From Skermanella mucosa (GTDB lineage Bacteria > Pseudomonadota > Alphaproteobacteria > Azospirillales > Azospirillaceae), in contig NZ_CP086106.1 of NCBI RefSeq assembly GCF_016765655.2, positions 211,001 to 275,000 of the forward strand: a stretch of DNA of 64,000 nucleotides, read 5' to 3'. The translations under genes were made by a program, and so were the position numbers. Of this stretch, positions 34,963-43,733 are shown piece after piece. How positions within the stretch are numbered: the first letter of the stretch is position 1; each line of letters begins with the position of its first letter. The notes beneath the pieces were generated by a model. The model searched no databases and was not told the origin of the DNA. It saw only the letters and a program-made list of their open reading frames with translations.

Positions 34963-35675
34963 TTGATCCGGCCGACGCCGTAGCGGAACGGCGTGAACCA
35001 CTCGATCGAGACGTCTCCCGGCGCGAATCCCGCCTCGGTGATCACGCGCTCCCAGTCGGCCCGGGTGAAGGCCCGCGCCACCGAAAGCGGGGCGTCGTGG
35101 ACCACCAGACGGTTGACCGGCAGCGTGGCGACCATCGCGCGGGCGAAGGCGTGGGAGATCGCGTGGCGGTGCAGGTCGTTGCTGAACCAGCCGAGACCGG
35201 CGCGGCCCTCCATCCATCGCAGGAAGCGGACCAGGGATTCGTCCTCCAGGTGATGGGTGAACAGCGCGCTGATCACCACGTCGGTCCGGTTGTCCTCGGG
35301 CAGGTCGAACAGATCGCCGACCCGATAATCGATCCCGGCGTCCGGCGGGGTCGCCAGACCGGCCGCCCGGGCGGACCAGGGGTTCAGGTCAACCCCGGAC
35401 AGCTCGACCTCGACGCCGCGCCGGCCGGCCCAGCGGTGGATTTCCCGCAGCATGTCGCCATAGCCGAAGCCCACGTCCAGGATGCGCAGCCTGCGCCGCC
35501 CCGTCCGCTTCACCACCCGGTCGAGCCACGACAGGGTCGGGCGGTACGCCAGGGTACACAGGTTGATCCGGCGCAGGTCGCGCAGGCAGTGCTGGAACTC
35601 CTCGAAGCCGACCTCCTCCGTGTCCATCAGTTCCGGCCGGGTGCTCCGCCGGGACAGGTCGGTGGCCGCGGTCAT
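34959..35675 (-). CDS. SAM-dependent class I methyltransferase (238 aa)
   Basis: Motif I ILDVGFGYGDMLREI, the acidic end of strand 2 (SGVDLNPWS) and motif ISALFTHHLEDESLVRFL show a class I methyltransferase. This subfamily commonly lies next to type III polyketide synthases. The likely substrate is the resorcinol or pyrone made by the upstream PKS (O- or C-methylation, inferred). Both its start (with the PKS stop) and its stop (with the FAD gene start) form ATGA overlaps, so the three genes are tightly coupled. Confidence 0.85.
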   Translation of the reverse strand: MTAATDLSRRSTRPELMDTEEVGFEEFQHCLRDLRRINLCTLAYRPTLSWLDRVVKRTGRRRLRILDVGFGYGDMLREIHRWAGRRGVEVELSGVDLNPWSARAAGLATPPDAGIDYRVGDLFDLPEDNRTDVVISALFTHHLEDESLVRFLRWMEGRAGLGWFSNDLHRHAISHAFARAMVATLPVNRLVVHDAPLSVARAFTRADWERVITEAGFAPGDVSIEWFTPFRYGVGRIK

Positions 35676-36757
35676 GCCGCGGCGAGGCGGAACAGCATGC
35701 TTTCCGCCGTCAGCCCCGGCCCGAAGGCCATGGCGCAGCCCAGCCCGTTGCCGCCCATGCCGGTGTCGCGGAAGCGGTCGAGCATGCGCTTCAGCACGAA
35801 CATGACCGTCGCCGACGACATGTTGCCGTAGTCGCGCAGGATCGCGCGCGAGTCGGCGAGCTGGTCGCCCTTTCCCTCTATGGCCCCGGCGACCGCGTCC
35901 AGGATCGAGCGTCCGCCAGGATGGACCGCCCACAGCTCCACGTCGGACGGGCTGCGGCCCTGGAGGATCGACGGCAATGCGTCGGGAAGCCCCTGCCCGA
36001 TGGTGCCGGGGACGGTCCCGGCCAGCCGCATGTCGAAGCCATGGCGGCCGATATGCCAGGTGATCTGGTCGGCGCTGCCGGGGATCACGGTGGCCCGGAA
36101 CCCCTGAAGCTCGATCCCGTCCGGCTCGGCGCTGACCAGACAGGCGGAGCAGCCGTCGGCGAAGATCAGGAAGCTCAGCACCTCCTCGATATCCGCGGTT
36201 TCCTGGAGATGCAGGGTGCAGAGCTCCAGGTTCACGATCGCGACCTTCGAGGCGGGTTCCGACCGGACGATGTGCCGCGCCGCCTTCAGCGCGTTCATGG
36301 CGGCGTAGCAGCCCATGAAGCCGATGATGGTCCGCTCCACCGACGGGTCCAGGCCGAAGTGCCGCGCCAGCTCCAGGTCCAGTCCGGGGGCGTAGAAGCC
36401 GGTGCAGGAAGTGACGATCAGGTGGGTGATCCCGTCGCGGTGCCGCTCGATCCCGGCGGCTTCCAGGCTGGCGGTGGCAAGGCCGAGCGCGTGGCCCTCG
36501 TAGAACTTCATCCGGGTGGCGGTGTCGGGAAAGGCGCCGCGGGTGAAGAAGCCGCCGGTGTCCAGGACCTCCGGGTCGGGGTCCGGCTCGAAGAAGGAAT
36601 AGCGGTGCTCGATCTGGCACCGCTCCGCCATGCGGCGGAACAGCTTGCGCAGGCGCTCGTCGGTCAGCAGGGCCGGGGCGTAGCTGACGAACTTGTCGTG
36701 GACGTCATGGGTTGGAACCGCGGTTCCGATCGCGTTGATGTAGGCGGCGGTAGGCAT
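35672..36757 (-). CDS. Type III polyketide synthase (361 aa)
   Basis: The chalcone-synthase-fold triad is readable: Cys150 in IGFMGCYAAMNALK, His279 in WAVHPGGRSILDAV and Asn312 in DYGNMSSATVMF. Length and start MPTAAYINAIGTAVPTHDVH match bacterial alkylresorcinol/alkylpyrone synthases, which extend a fatty acyl starter with malonyl-CoA. GGAG lies 6 nt before the ATG. It follows the glycosyltransferase gene after 54 bp and is overlapped by the methyltransferase. Starter and ring type cannot be predicted. Confidence 0.93.
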   Translation of the reverse strand: MPTAAYINAIGTAVPTHDVHDKFVSYAPALLTDERLRKLFRRMAERCQIEHRYSFFEPDPDPEVLDTGGFFTRGAFPDTATRMKFYEGHALGLATASLEAAGIERHRDGITHLIVTSCTGFYAPGLDLELARHFGLDPSVERTIIGFMGCYAAMNALKAARHIVRSEPASKVAIVNLELCTLHLQETADIEEVLSFLIFADGCSACLVSAEPDGIELQGFRATVIPGSADQITWHIGRHGFDMRLAGTVPGTIGQGLPDALPSILQGRSPSDVELWAVHPGGRSILDAVAGAIEGKGDQLADSRAILRDYGNMSSATVMFVLKRMLDRFRDTGMGGNGLGCAMAFGPGLTAESMLFRLAAA

Positions 36758-36811
36758 CCGGGGCTCCGGTCATACGGTCTTTGCAGCTGCAACAGTCGGG
36801 CGGCCCGATCA

Positions 36812-37936
36812 TCATGACTCGCCCGTGGGATAGGCACGCCCGCGCCAGGTGGAGGGCCGGCCGCGCAGCGAGGTCCACAGGGCCGACCACTGGATCGCCA
36901 GCATGATCGCGACGCCGACGGGGTGCAGGAAGGCGCTGGCGATGCTCTGCTCGAAGCGGAACGCCAGGGCCAGCCGGGTGCCGAGCGCCACGGCGATACC
37001 GACGCAGGCCGGGAACAGCGCTTCGGGCGGCCCGCCGAGGAGGAGCAGGAACGGCAGGATATGGCCGCCGGCCAGCAGGGCGGTCCAGACCGGCAGACCG
37101 ACGGGGGTCGCCATCCCCTCGGTCGCGTTCTTGGTGAAGCCCTGCCAGACCTCGGTCCCGCTGCGGTACATGCGGCAGGTGGCGACGTCGTCGGCGTCGA
37201 ACAGCTCGGTATGGATGCCGGCGCGGCGGAAGGCGCGCGGCAGCTTGATCCCGTCGTGCAGCGACTGCTTGATCTCGGCATGGCCGCCGGCGCGGGCATA
37301 GGCGTCGGCGCGGGCGATGAAGAGCTGGCCGCATCCGGCCCCCAGCCCCGGCGCCCCGGACAGCCGCATCCCGACGAAGGGCAGGTAGCCCAGCAGCAGG
37401 AAATGGATCATCGGGATGACCAGCCGCTCCGGCCATGTCCCGGTTTCCTGGCGCGGAAAGCCGCTGGCCAGGCCGGTCGCCGGGTGCTTCGCCATGAAGG
37501 CCGCCATGCGGGCAAGGCCGTCGGGCGCCAGCCTCACGTCGGCATCGACGAAGACCAGCAACGGATATCGGGCCAGCTTCGCCAGATGCCAGCAGGCATG
37601 CTGCTTGCCCGACCATCCCGGGGGAAGGGCGGGGGCCTGCTCGACCCGCACCCGCGGATCGCCGATCGCGCGCACCACGTCGGCCGTGCCGTCGGTGGAG
37701 TGGTCGTCCAGCACGACCACCTCCAGGTCCAGCCCGCCGTTCGCCAGCGCCGCCCGGACGGAAGCCTCGATCTTGTCCGCCTCGTTGCGGGCCGGGATCA
37801 GCACGGAAACGCCGGGCCACCCTCCGGCCGGCGCCTGGCCGGACTTCGGCGGCGGGCGGTAGAGCAGCAGGTTCCACACCGTCATCACGGCCGGAATCAT
37901 GGCGAGCCAGGCGCAGACCCAGGCGAAATTCTCCAT
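36812..37936 (-). CDS. Family-2 glycosyltransferase with membrane helices, CrtQ-like (374 aa)
   Basis: An N-terminal helix (2-24) is followed by a GT-A domain: VSVLIPARNEADKIEASV, VVVLDDHSTDGT, the DxD-type LVFVDADVRL and LFIARADAYARAGGH. Two to three C-terminal helices follow. Glycosyltransferases of this form (staphylococcal CrtQ and relatives) glucosylate carotenoid carboxylic acids. Its ATG shares one base with the acyltransferase stop (TGATG). With the upstream desaturases, this supports a glycosylated carotenoid ester as product (inference). Confidence 0.85.
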   Translation of the reverse strand: MENFAWVCAWLAMIPAVMTVWNLLLYRPPPKSGQAPAGGWPGVSVLIPARNEADKIEASVRAALANGGLDLEVVVLDDHSTDGTADVVRAIGDPRVRVEQAPALPPGWSGKQHACWHLAKLARYPLLVFVDADVRLAPDGLARMAAFMAKHPATGLASGFPRQETGTWPERLVIPMIHFLLLGYLPFVGMRLSGAPGLGAGCGQLFIARADAYARAGGHAEIKQSLHDGIKLPRAFRRAGIHTELFDADDVATCRMYRSGTEVWQGFTKNATEGMATPVGLPVWTALLAGGHILPFLLLLGGPPEALFPACVGIAVALGTRLALAFRFEQSIASAFLHPVGVAIMLAIQWSALWTSLRGRPSTWRGRAYPTGES

Positions 37937-38721
37937 CACGGGTGATCCCTGCCGTGTTCGGGGTGGAAGCGTTCGCCGCGGGCCAGCGCCTTGGCGCGGC
38001 GCCACAGGTCGTAGACGCCGCCGACGCCGGCGGCGCCGCGCATCAGCGGCTCGAATCGGGCGGGGTCGCGGGTCATGGAGTCGGCGGCGAGGGCGTCCAT
38101 GGTTTCGGCCAGCGTCGCTTCAAGCCGGGTCTGCCATTCCTCGACCGTGCCGCCGCCGCTCCGCATCACCGGCCCGAAGCGGCATAGCGCCTCGGGCGTG
38201 CGCTCGTCCCAGAACGGATATTCCAGCGCCAGCGGGACGACCGAGGCACCCTCGACCCGGCGCGCCAGATGGGCGATGCCGGGGCGCAGGGAGACCGGCC
38301 GGACCCGGGCATCGGTGAAGTTCCCCTCCGCCGTGATCCACAGCATGGTGCGGGGATCGTCCAGCAGCCCGGTGCAGACCTTCAGGAAGGTCGCGGCACC
38401 GCGCGGCGTGCCCGGCTCGATCCCGAACAATCCGATCCGGCGCATGAAGCCGTACTGCTCCAGCGCCTTCGCCTCCATCGGGCCGTAGCCGAAGCGTTCG
38501 GGGAAGCGCAGCGTCGCCAGCACCATGAACATCGCGGGGTCCCACCACGAGGGATGGTTGGAACAGACGATCACGGGCCGGTCGGGGGGAAGGTCGGGAA
38601 GCGTGCCGCGCGCCAGCCGCACGCCGTGGAAGCGGCGCGCGACGTAGCGGCACATGTAGGGGCCGAACAGCCGGACGATGCGGGGCGACCGTGATGACCG
38701 CACCGCCTCGGCCGGCGTCAT
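37936..38721 (-). CDS. PlsC-type acyltransferase (261 aa)
   Basis: The HX4D catalytic motif is NHPSWWDP (residues 55-62), followed by an EGN motif (ITAEGNFTDARVRP) in place of the usual EGTRS. Such acyltransferases esterify lipids. In carotenoid clusters the matching step is acylation of the sugar, as CrtO does in staphyloxanthin assembly, though that enzyme is from a different family. Its ATG overlaps the upstream desaturase stop by 4 nt. Confidence 0.85.
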   Translation of the reverse strand: MTPAEAVRSSRSPRIVRLFGPYMCRYVARRFHGVRLARGTLPDLPPDRPVIVCSNHPSWWDPAMFMVLATLRFPERFGYGPMEAKALEQYGFMRRIGLFGIEPGTPRGAATFLKVCTGLLDDPRTMLWITAEGNFTDARVRPVSLRPGIAHLARRVEGASVVPLALEYPFWDERTPEALCRFGPVMRSGGGTVEEWQTRLEATLAETMDALAADSMTRDPARFEPLMRGAAGVGGVYDLWRRAKALARGERFHPEHGRDHP

Positions 38722-40292
38722 GCCACGCTGGCCGTCGGCCGGGGAGCCGTCTCGAACGTCGCCGGCTGCACGGCGCCGCCCATGTCCTGGTCCAGCGTGT
38801 CGGCCGCGATCCAGCCCGACATCATGACCATCGGCATGCCCGGACCCGGATGGGCGGCGCCGCCCGCCAGGTACAGGCCGGCCAACTCGCGGCTCCTGTT
38901 GCCCGGCTTGAAGGCGCCGAAGAACCTGCCATGGCTGGCCAGGCCATAGATGGCGCCGTTCAGCACGCGGTAGCGGTCGTGGATGTCCTGGGGCGTCAGC
39001 CAGCGCTCGACCTTGATGCGGCTTTCCAGGTCCTTCATCCCGCCGGTCCGCGCCAGCTTGTCCAGGATGACCCGCCGGTAGGCCGGGAGCATCTTCGACC
39101 AGTCGTGGTGCGGGCGCAGGTAGGGGGTGTGGACCAGGACATAGAGCGCCTCGCCGCCGGGCGGGGCGACGCCCGGCTCGGTCCGCGCCGGGGCCGCGAT
39201 GTAGCAGGTCGGGTCCGGCGCCGGCTCGCCCTTGTGGTAGATCCAGTCGAACTCCTCCTCCGCATCGCGGGAGAAGACGAAGTCATGGTGAGCCAGATGC
39301 TCGTAGGCGCGGTCGAGCCCCAGATACAGCACGACTCCGGAACAGGCCGGCTCCGGCTTCCGCTTCCGTTCGAAATTGACGCCGACCTCGCCGCCGACCA
39401 GCTCGCGGTAGGTCCTGACCGAGTCCATGTTCGACACCACGGCGTCCAGTCCCACGGTCTCGCCCGACGCGGTCTCCACCCCGGTGGCGCGGCCCTGGGA
39501 CGTGAGGATCTTCCGGATCCCGGTGTTCAGCCGGAACTCGACGCCCAGCTCTCGGGCCAGCTTCTCCAGCGCCATGGGCACGGCGCGGGTGCCGCCCATG
39601 GGATACCAGACGCCCCCGTCCGTCTGCATGTGCGCGATGGAGCACAGCACCGCCGGAGCGCCATAGGGCGATGAGCCGACATACTGGACGAAATGGTCCA
39701 GCATCTGGGCGATCCGGGCGTCGGGCACATGCTTGCGCACCGTGCCGGCGACGGTGGAGCCCATGCGCAGGCTCAGCACGTCCGACAGGGTGGAGGCGTT
39801 GAGGTTGGCCTTGAAGTTCAGGGTGTCCTTGATGTCCTCGACCGACTTCCAGAAGAAGAAGCGGTCCGACACCTCGTGCAGCCGCTTCGAGCGGGCGATG
39901 AAGTCGCGGTAGCCCGAGCCGGAATTGCTGCCCGGCGCGTAGCGGTCCAGCTCGGCCGCCATGGTCTCGACGTCCTCGACCAGGTCCAGGACGGAGCCGT
40001 CCTCGAAGAAGCAGCGCCATTGCGGGTCGAGCCGCACGAGGTCCAGTTCCTGGTCCAGGTCGCGCCCGGCCTCGGCGAAGATCCGCCGGAGCACGCGCGG
40101 CACCGTCAGGATGGTCGGCCCCATGTCGAAGCGGAAGCCGCCCTCCTCCAGCACCGCGGCCTTGCCGCCGGCCCAGGCGTTCGCCTCGAACAGCACGACC
40201 TTGTGGCCGCGCGCCGCCAGCGTGCAGGCGGCGGCGAGTCCGCCCAGCCCGCCGCCGATAACGCCGATCCTGCCTTCCGTCCCGCCGCTCAT
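38718..40292 (-). CDS. CrtI/CrtN/CrtD-type carotenoid desaturase/oxidase, second copy (524 aa)
   Basis: Amine-oxidase-like FAD fold: GVIGGGLGGLAAACTLAARG at the N-terminus, GGFRFDMGPTILTVPRVLR, and C-terminal LYLAGGAAHPGPGMPMVMMSG. It is clearly related to its upstream neighbour but diverged, suggesting a different step. In C30 pathways a CrtN-type enzyme desaturates and a CrtP-type paralogue oxidises the terminal methyl; which copy does which cannot be assigned here. 4-nt overlaps tie it to both neighbours. Confidence 0.9.
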   Translation of the reverse strand: MSGGTEGRIGVIGGGLGGLAAACTLAARGHKVVLFEANAWAGGKAAVLEEGGFRFDMGPTILTVPRVLRRIFAEAGRDLDQELDLVRLDPQWRCFFEDGSVLDLVEDVETMAAELDRYAPGSNSGSGYRDFIARSKRLHEVSDRFFFWKSVEDIKDTLNFKANLNASTLSDVLSLRMGSTVAGTVRKHVPDARIAQMLDHFVQYVGSSPYGAPAVLCSIAHMQTDGGVWYPMGGTRAVPMALEKLARELGVEFRLNTGIRKILTSQGRATGVETASGETVGLDAVVSNMDSVRTYRELVGGEVGVNFERKRKPEPACSGVVLYLGLDRAYEHLAHHDFVFSRDAEEEFDWIYHKGEPAPDPTCYIAAPARTEPGVAPPGGEALYVLVHTPYLRPHHDWSKMLPAYRRVILDKLARTGGMKDLESRIKVERWLTPQDIHDRYRVLNGAIYGLASHGRFFGAFKPGNRSRELAGLYLAGGAAHPGPGMPMVMMSGWIAADTLDQDMGGAVQPATFETAPRPTASVA

Positions 40293-41842
40293 GATGCGCG
40301 CTCCTCGATCAGGGCCGACTGGCCGGCCGCCATGCGGGTCCCGGCCTCCCAGTCATGCGACAGCCCGAGCTGGTCGGCCATCAGGCGGCTGGTGATGCGG
40401 GCGCTCTCGAAGATCACCGGCAGGCCGCTGCCGGGATGGGTCCCGCCGCCGACGAGATAGACGCCTTCCAGGTCCTCGAAGCGGTTCCGCGGCCGCAGAT
40501 GGAGCATCTGGTCCAGCGAATGGGCCAGGTTGAAGGTGGCGCCGCGGTAGATCTGCATGTCGTTCTCCCATCCCTCGGGCGTCAGGACTTTCTCGTAGCG
40601 GATGCGCTTCTCAATGTCCGTCAGGCCAATCCGTTCCAGGCGCTTCAGCACCAGCGACCGGTAGCGCGCCTTCTCCCGCTGCCAGTCGATCACGCCGGTG
40701 CGGTGGGCGACCGGGACAAGCACATAGAGCGTGCTGTGCCCCTTCGGCGCCAGCTCCGGATCGGTGACGCAGGCGTTCTGGACATAGAAGCTGGGTTCGG
40801 CCGGAAGTTCGAGCCCGTCCTCGATCTCCTTGATGTTCCGGGCATAGTCCTTGGTCAGGTAGATCGTGTGGTGGGTCAGGTCGGGCAACTCGCCCTCGAT
40901 CCCGAGATAGAGCATGAAGGTCGAGCAGGAGAATTTCTTGCGCTCGATCTTCTCGTCGGTCCAGCGCCGGCGCAGGTGGTTGGGCACCAGCCGGCTCATG
41001 GTCTGGGCGAAGTCGGAATTCAGCACCAGCGCGTCGGCCTTGTACTCGCCGGCGGGGGTGCGGACGCCGACCGCCTTCCGGCCCTCGAACAGGATCTCCT
41101 CGACCGGTTCGGACAGGCGGATGCGGACACCCATGTCGGTCGCGGCCCGCGCCATCGCCGCCATCACCGCCCCGGTGCCGCCGCGCGGATGGAACACGCC
41201 GAACTCGTATTCCATGAAGGACAGGATGGTGAACAGGCTGGGGCAGCGGAACGGCGACATGCCCAGGTACTTGCTCTGGAACGAGAACGCCAGCCGCACC
41301 CGCGGGTCCGAGAAATAGCGGCCCAGGTCGGCATCGACCGACTGGTGCGGCCGCATCAGCGGCAGCGACTTCAGCAGCGCCGGGTCGAGCAGGTCGAGCG
41401 CGCTGGAGAACGCCTTCTCCAGAACAGGGCGGAATGCCGCCAGCTTGCGCCGATTGTCGGCCATGAAGCGCGGCAGGTTGGCGGCGTCGGCCGGGCACAG
41501 CTTGGCGACCTGTTCCGCCATTGTGGCCGGGTTGCCGGATGCCTTCAGCTCGCCGCCGGATTCGAAAACCAAGTGATACTGCGGGTCGAGCCGGATCAGG
41601 TCCACCTCGCGGTCCAGGTCCTTGCCGCAGGCGGCGAAGATGTCCTTGAGGACGCGGGGGTACAGGAAGAAGGTCGGACCCATGTCGAACCGGTAGCCGC
41701 CCTCAGCCTCGATGGTGGACGAACGGCCGCCGATCCGGTCGAGCCGCTCAACGACGGTGACGTCGGCTCCCGTCTTGGCCAGCAGCATGGCTGACGCGAG
41801 ACCGCCCGGTCCCGCACCGACGATCACGATCCGGCGGCTCAT
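40289..41842 (-). CDS. CrtI/CrtN-type carotenoid desaturase, first copy (517 aa)
   Basis: FAD motif VIVGAGPGGLASAMLLAKTG, then GGYRFDMGPTFFLYPRVL, an FHPRGGTGAVMAAMARA substrate-side motif, and the C-terminal YLVGGGTHPGSGLPVIFESAR, the carotenoid-desaturase signature. It opens the eight-gene operon. The substrate may be phytoene, or squalene/diapophytoene. No crtB/crtM synthase lies in the window, so the precursor comes from elsewhere, for example HpnCDE-made squalene (inference). Confidence 0.92.
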   Translation of the reverse strand: MSRRIVIVGAGPGGLASAMLLAKTGADVTVVERLDRIGGRSSTIEAEGGYRFDMGPTFFLYPRVLKDIFAACGKDLDREVDLIRLDPQYHLVFESGGELKASGNPATMAEQVAKLCPADAANLPRFMADNRRKLAAFRPVLEKAFSSALDLLDPALLKSLPLMRPHQSVDADLGRYFSDPRVRLAFSFQSKYLGMSPFRCPSLFTILSFMEYEFGVFHPRGGTGAVMAAMARAATDMGVRIRLSEPVEEILFEGRKAVGVRTPAGEYKADALVLNSDFAQTMSRLVPNHLRRRWTDEKIERKKFSCSTFMLYLGIEGELPDLTHHTIYLTKDYARNIKEIEDGLELPAEPSFYVQNACVTDPELAPKGHSTLYVLVPVAHRTGVIDWQREKARYRSLVLKRLERIGLTDIEKRIRYEKVLTPEGWENDMQIYRGATFNLAHSLDQMLHLRPRNRFEDLEGVYLVGGGTHPGSGLPVIFESARITSRLMADQLGLSHDWEAGTRMAAGQSALIEERAS

Positions 41843-42052
41843 GGCGTGTCACCATGGCTTCGCGACACTGGATACGGGGACCCGTTCGGCATTCTGGAAT
41901 CCGCTCCCTGTTTGTTGAATGAGGCAAGGTTCGACGTATCTGCCCATTTCCAGCCCAGTCAAAGGCGTTTCGCGAGCGAATGGGTAAACTCTTTCGATTG
42001 GTTTTAATCGATGGGGAGTTTGGCGAGAGTCCGCCGGAAGGAATGGGGCATA
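41843..42052. promoter_or_regulatory. Divergent control region between desaturase operon and aldehyde dehydrogenase
   Basis: The 210-bp gap must hold both promoters. On the minus strand TTGACT (41962-41957) and GATACG (41940-41935) are 16 bp apart, a weak sigma-70-like match. TCGATT-N6-AATCGA at 41994-42011 is a perfect 6-bp-arm repeat that may be an operator. Both assignments are tentative. Confidence 0.4.
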
Positions 42053-43534
42053 ATGGATCGTCATGGCACGACAGAAACTGGATTGATGATTCCCGAAGTC
42101 CAGCACCCTCTTGGCATCGCCGAGATTATTCCGGAGGTGCGGTCCGCCCAGGTCGCCTGGGAACGGACCGCCGTGGCCGGCCGGCTGGACGTGGTCGCCC
42201 GGCTGCGCCGCCTGATCGCGCGCGATGCCCGCGCCCTGGCCGACGCGGTCGGCGAGCGTCCGGGCCGCGCGCCGGGCGAGACGGCGGCGCTGGAGATCCT
42301 GCCGCTGCTCGACGCCTGCCGGTTCCTGGAGCGGGAGGCGGCGGCCCTGCTGGCGCCCCGCAGGCTGGGATCGCGCGGCCGGCCGGCCTGGCTGTTCGGC
42401 GTGGCGGCGGAGATCCGGCGCGACCCGCTGGGCGTCGTGCTGGTGATCGCGCCGTCCAACTATCCCCTGTTCCTGCCCGGCGTCCAGATCGTCCAGGCGC
42501 TTGCCGCCGGCAACGCCGTCCTGGTCAAGCCCGCGCCCGGCTGCGTCGCTCCGATGGAGGCGCTGCTCGGCCTGCTCGCCGAGGCGGGATTGCCGGACGG
42601 CCTGTGTTGTTTGCTGGACGATTCGGTCGAGGGGGGGCGGGAAGCGATCGCCGCGGGGGTGGATAAGGTGGTGCTGACCGGCTCGGTCGCGACCGGCCGG
42701 CGCGTGCTGGCCGACCTGGCGGAGCACCTGACGCCGGCGGTGATGGAGCTGTCGGGCAACGACGCCGTCTTCGTGCTTCCCGGCGCCGACCCGGATATGA
42801 CGGTCCGGGCGCTGGCTTACGGGGTGCGGCTGAACGGCGGAGCCACCTGCATAGCGCCCCGCCGGGTCTTCGCCGCCCGGCAGCTGGCGCTCGACCTGGA
42901 GCGCCGGCTGACGCCGCTGCTCGCGGTAGCGCCGCCCGTCGCCGTGCCGGAGCGCATCCGGCAGCAGGTCGCACGCCTCGTGGAGGAGGCGGAGGCCGCT
43001 GGCTGCCGCCTGATCGGCCGGCCGTTCCGCGCCACGGAGCCGGAGATGGCACCCCTGCTGGTCGCCGATGCGGTGCCCGAGCTGGGATTGCTGCGCGAGG
43101 ACATCTTCGCGCCCGTCCTCTCCCTGGTGCCGGTCGCCGACGAGGAGGACGCGCTGGCGGCGGCTTCCCACTGCGGCTACGCCCTGGGAGCGGCGGTCTT
43201 CGGCCCGGAGAACCACGCCCTGGCGCTGGCCGGCCGCATCCGCGCCGGGGCGGTGACGGTCAACGACCTGATCGTCCCGACCGCCGATCCCAGGCTGCCG
43301 TTCGGCGGACGCGGCGCCAGCGGCTTCGGCACGACGCGCGGGGCGGAAGGGCTGCTGGAAATGACCGCGCTGAAGGCCGTCGCGGTGCGCGGCGGCCGGT
43401 TCCGCCCGCACTACGATCCGTTGGGTCCGTCCGACGCGGCCATGATGTTCGACTATATCGAAGCCGCCCACGGCCGCGGCGCGCGGTTGCCGGCGGTGAA
43501 GCGGCTGGTGCGGGGTCTTATGGGGCGGGGTTGA
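42053..43534 (+). CDS. Aldehyde dehydrogenase (493 aa), probably carotenoid aldehyde oxidation
   Basis: ALDH-superfamily markers: cofactor motif TGSVATGRRV (209-218), catalytic Glu232 in MELSGND and catalytic Cys266 in NGGATCIAPRR, with IAPSNYPLFLPG in the NAD cleft. GGAAGGA precedes the ATG at 42053. It is divergent from the desaturase operon across 210 bp. In staphyloxanthin-type pathways an AldH turns the terminal aldehyde into the carboxylic acid that is glycosylated next. That role fits the neighbours but is not proven. Confidence 0.88.
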   Translation: MDRHGTTETGLMIPEVQHPLGIAEIIPEVRSAQVAWERTAVAGRLDVVARLRRLIARDARALADAVGERPGRAPGETAALEILPLLDACRFLEREAAALLAPRRLGSRGRPAWLFGVAAEIRRDPLGVVLVIAPSNYPLFLPGVQIVQALAAGNAVLVKPAPGCVAPMEALLGLLAEAGLPDGLCCLLDDSVEGGREAIAAGVDKVVLTGSVATGRRVLADLAEHLTPAVMELSGNDAVFVLPGADPDMTVRALAYGVRLNGGATCIAPRRVFAARQLALDLERRLTPLLAVAPPVAVPERIRQQVARLVEEAEAAGCRLIGRPFRATEPEMAPLLVADAVPELGLLREDIFAPVLSLVPVADEEDALAAASHCGYALGAAVFGPENHALALAGRIRAGAVTVNDLIVPTADPRLPFGGRGASGFGTTRGAEGLLEMTALKAVAVRGGRFRPHYDPLGPSDAAMMFDYIEAAHGRGARLPAVKRLVRGLMGRG

Positions 43535-43576
43535 ATCCCGCTAGCGGCTCGGCGCAGCGTTCTTGATTGATTTATC

Positions 43577-43672
43577 GTAGGTCGGCCTCGGCCGAAGGCC
43601 GACGCCGACAGCGCGGCCGGAGCGTTGAAGCAAAGTGTCGGCGTTCGCCCTGACGAGCGAAGGCCGACCTAC
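43577..43672. repeat. Intergenic inverted repeat (GTAGGTCGGCCT arms)
   Basis: GTAGGTCGGCC at 43577-43587 and GGCCGACCTAC at 43662-43672 are complementary ends. Inner parts GACGCCGACA and TGTCGGCGT also pair. This looks like a REP-type mobile intergenic repeat. Confidence 0.75.
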
Positions 43673-43733
43673 CGCACTCCGCTCCGCTGCTGGGGTGAAT
43701 GCCTGGCTGGTCCCGACACACCCTCCATGGAAA

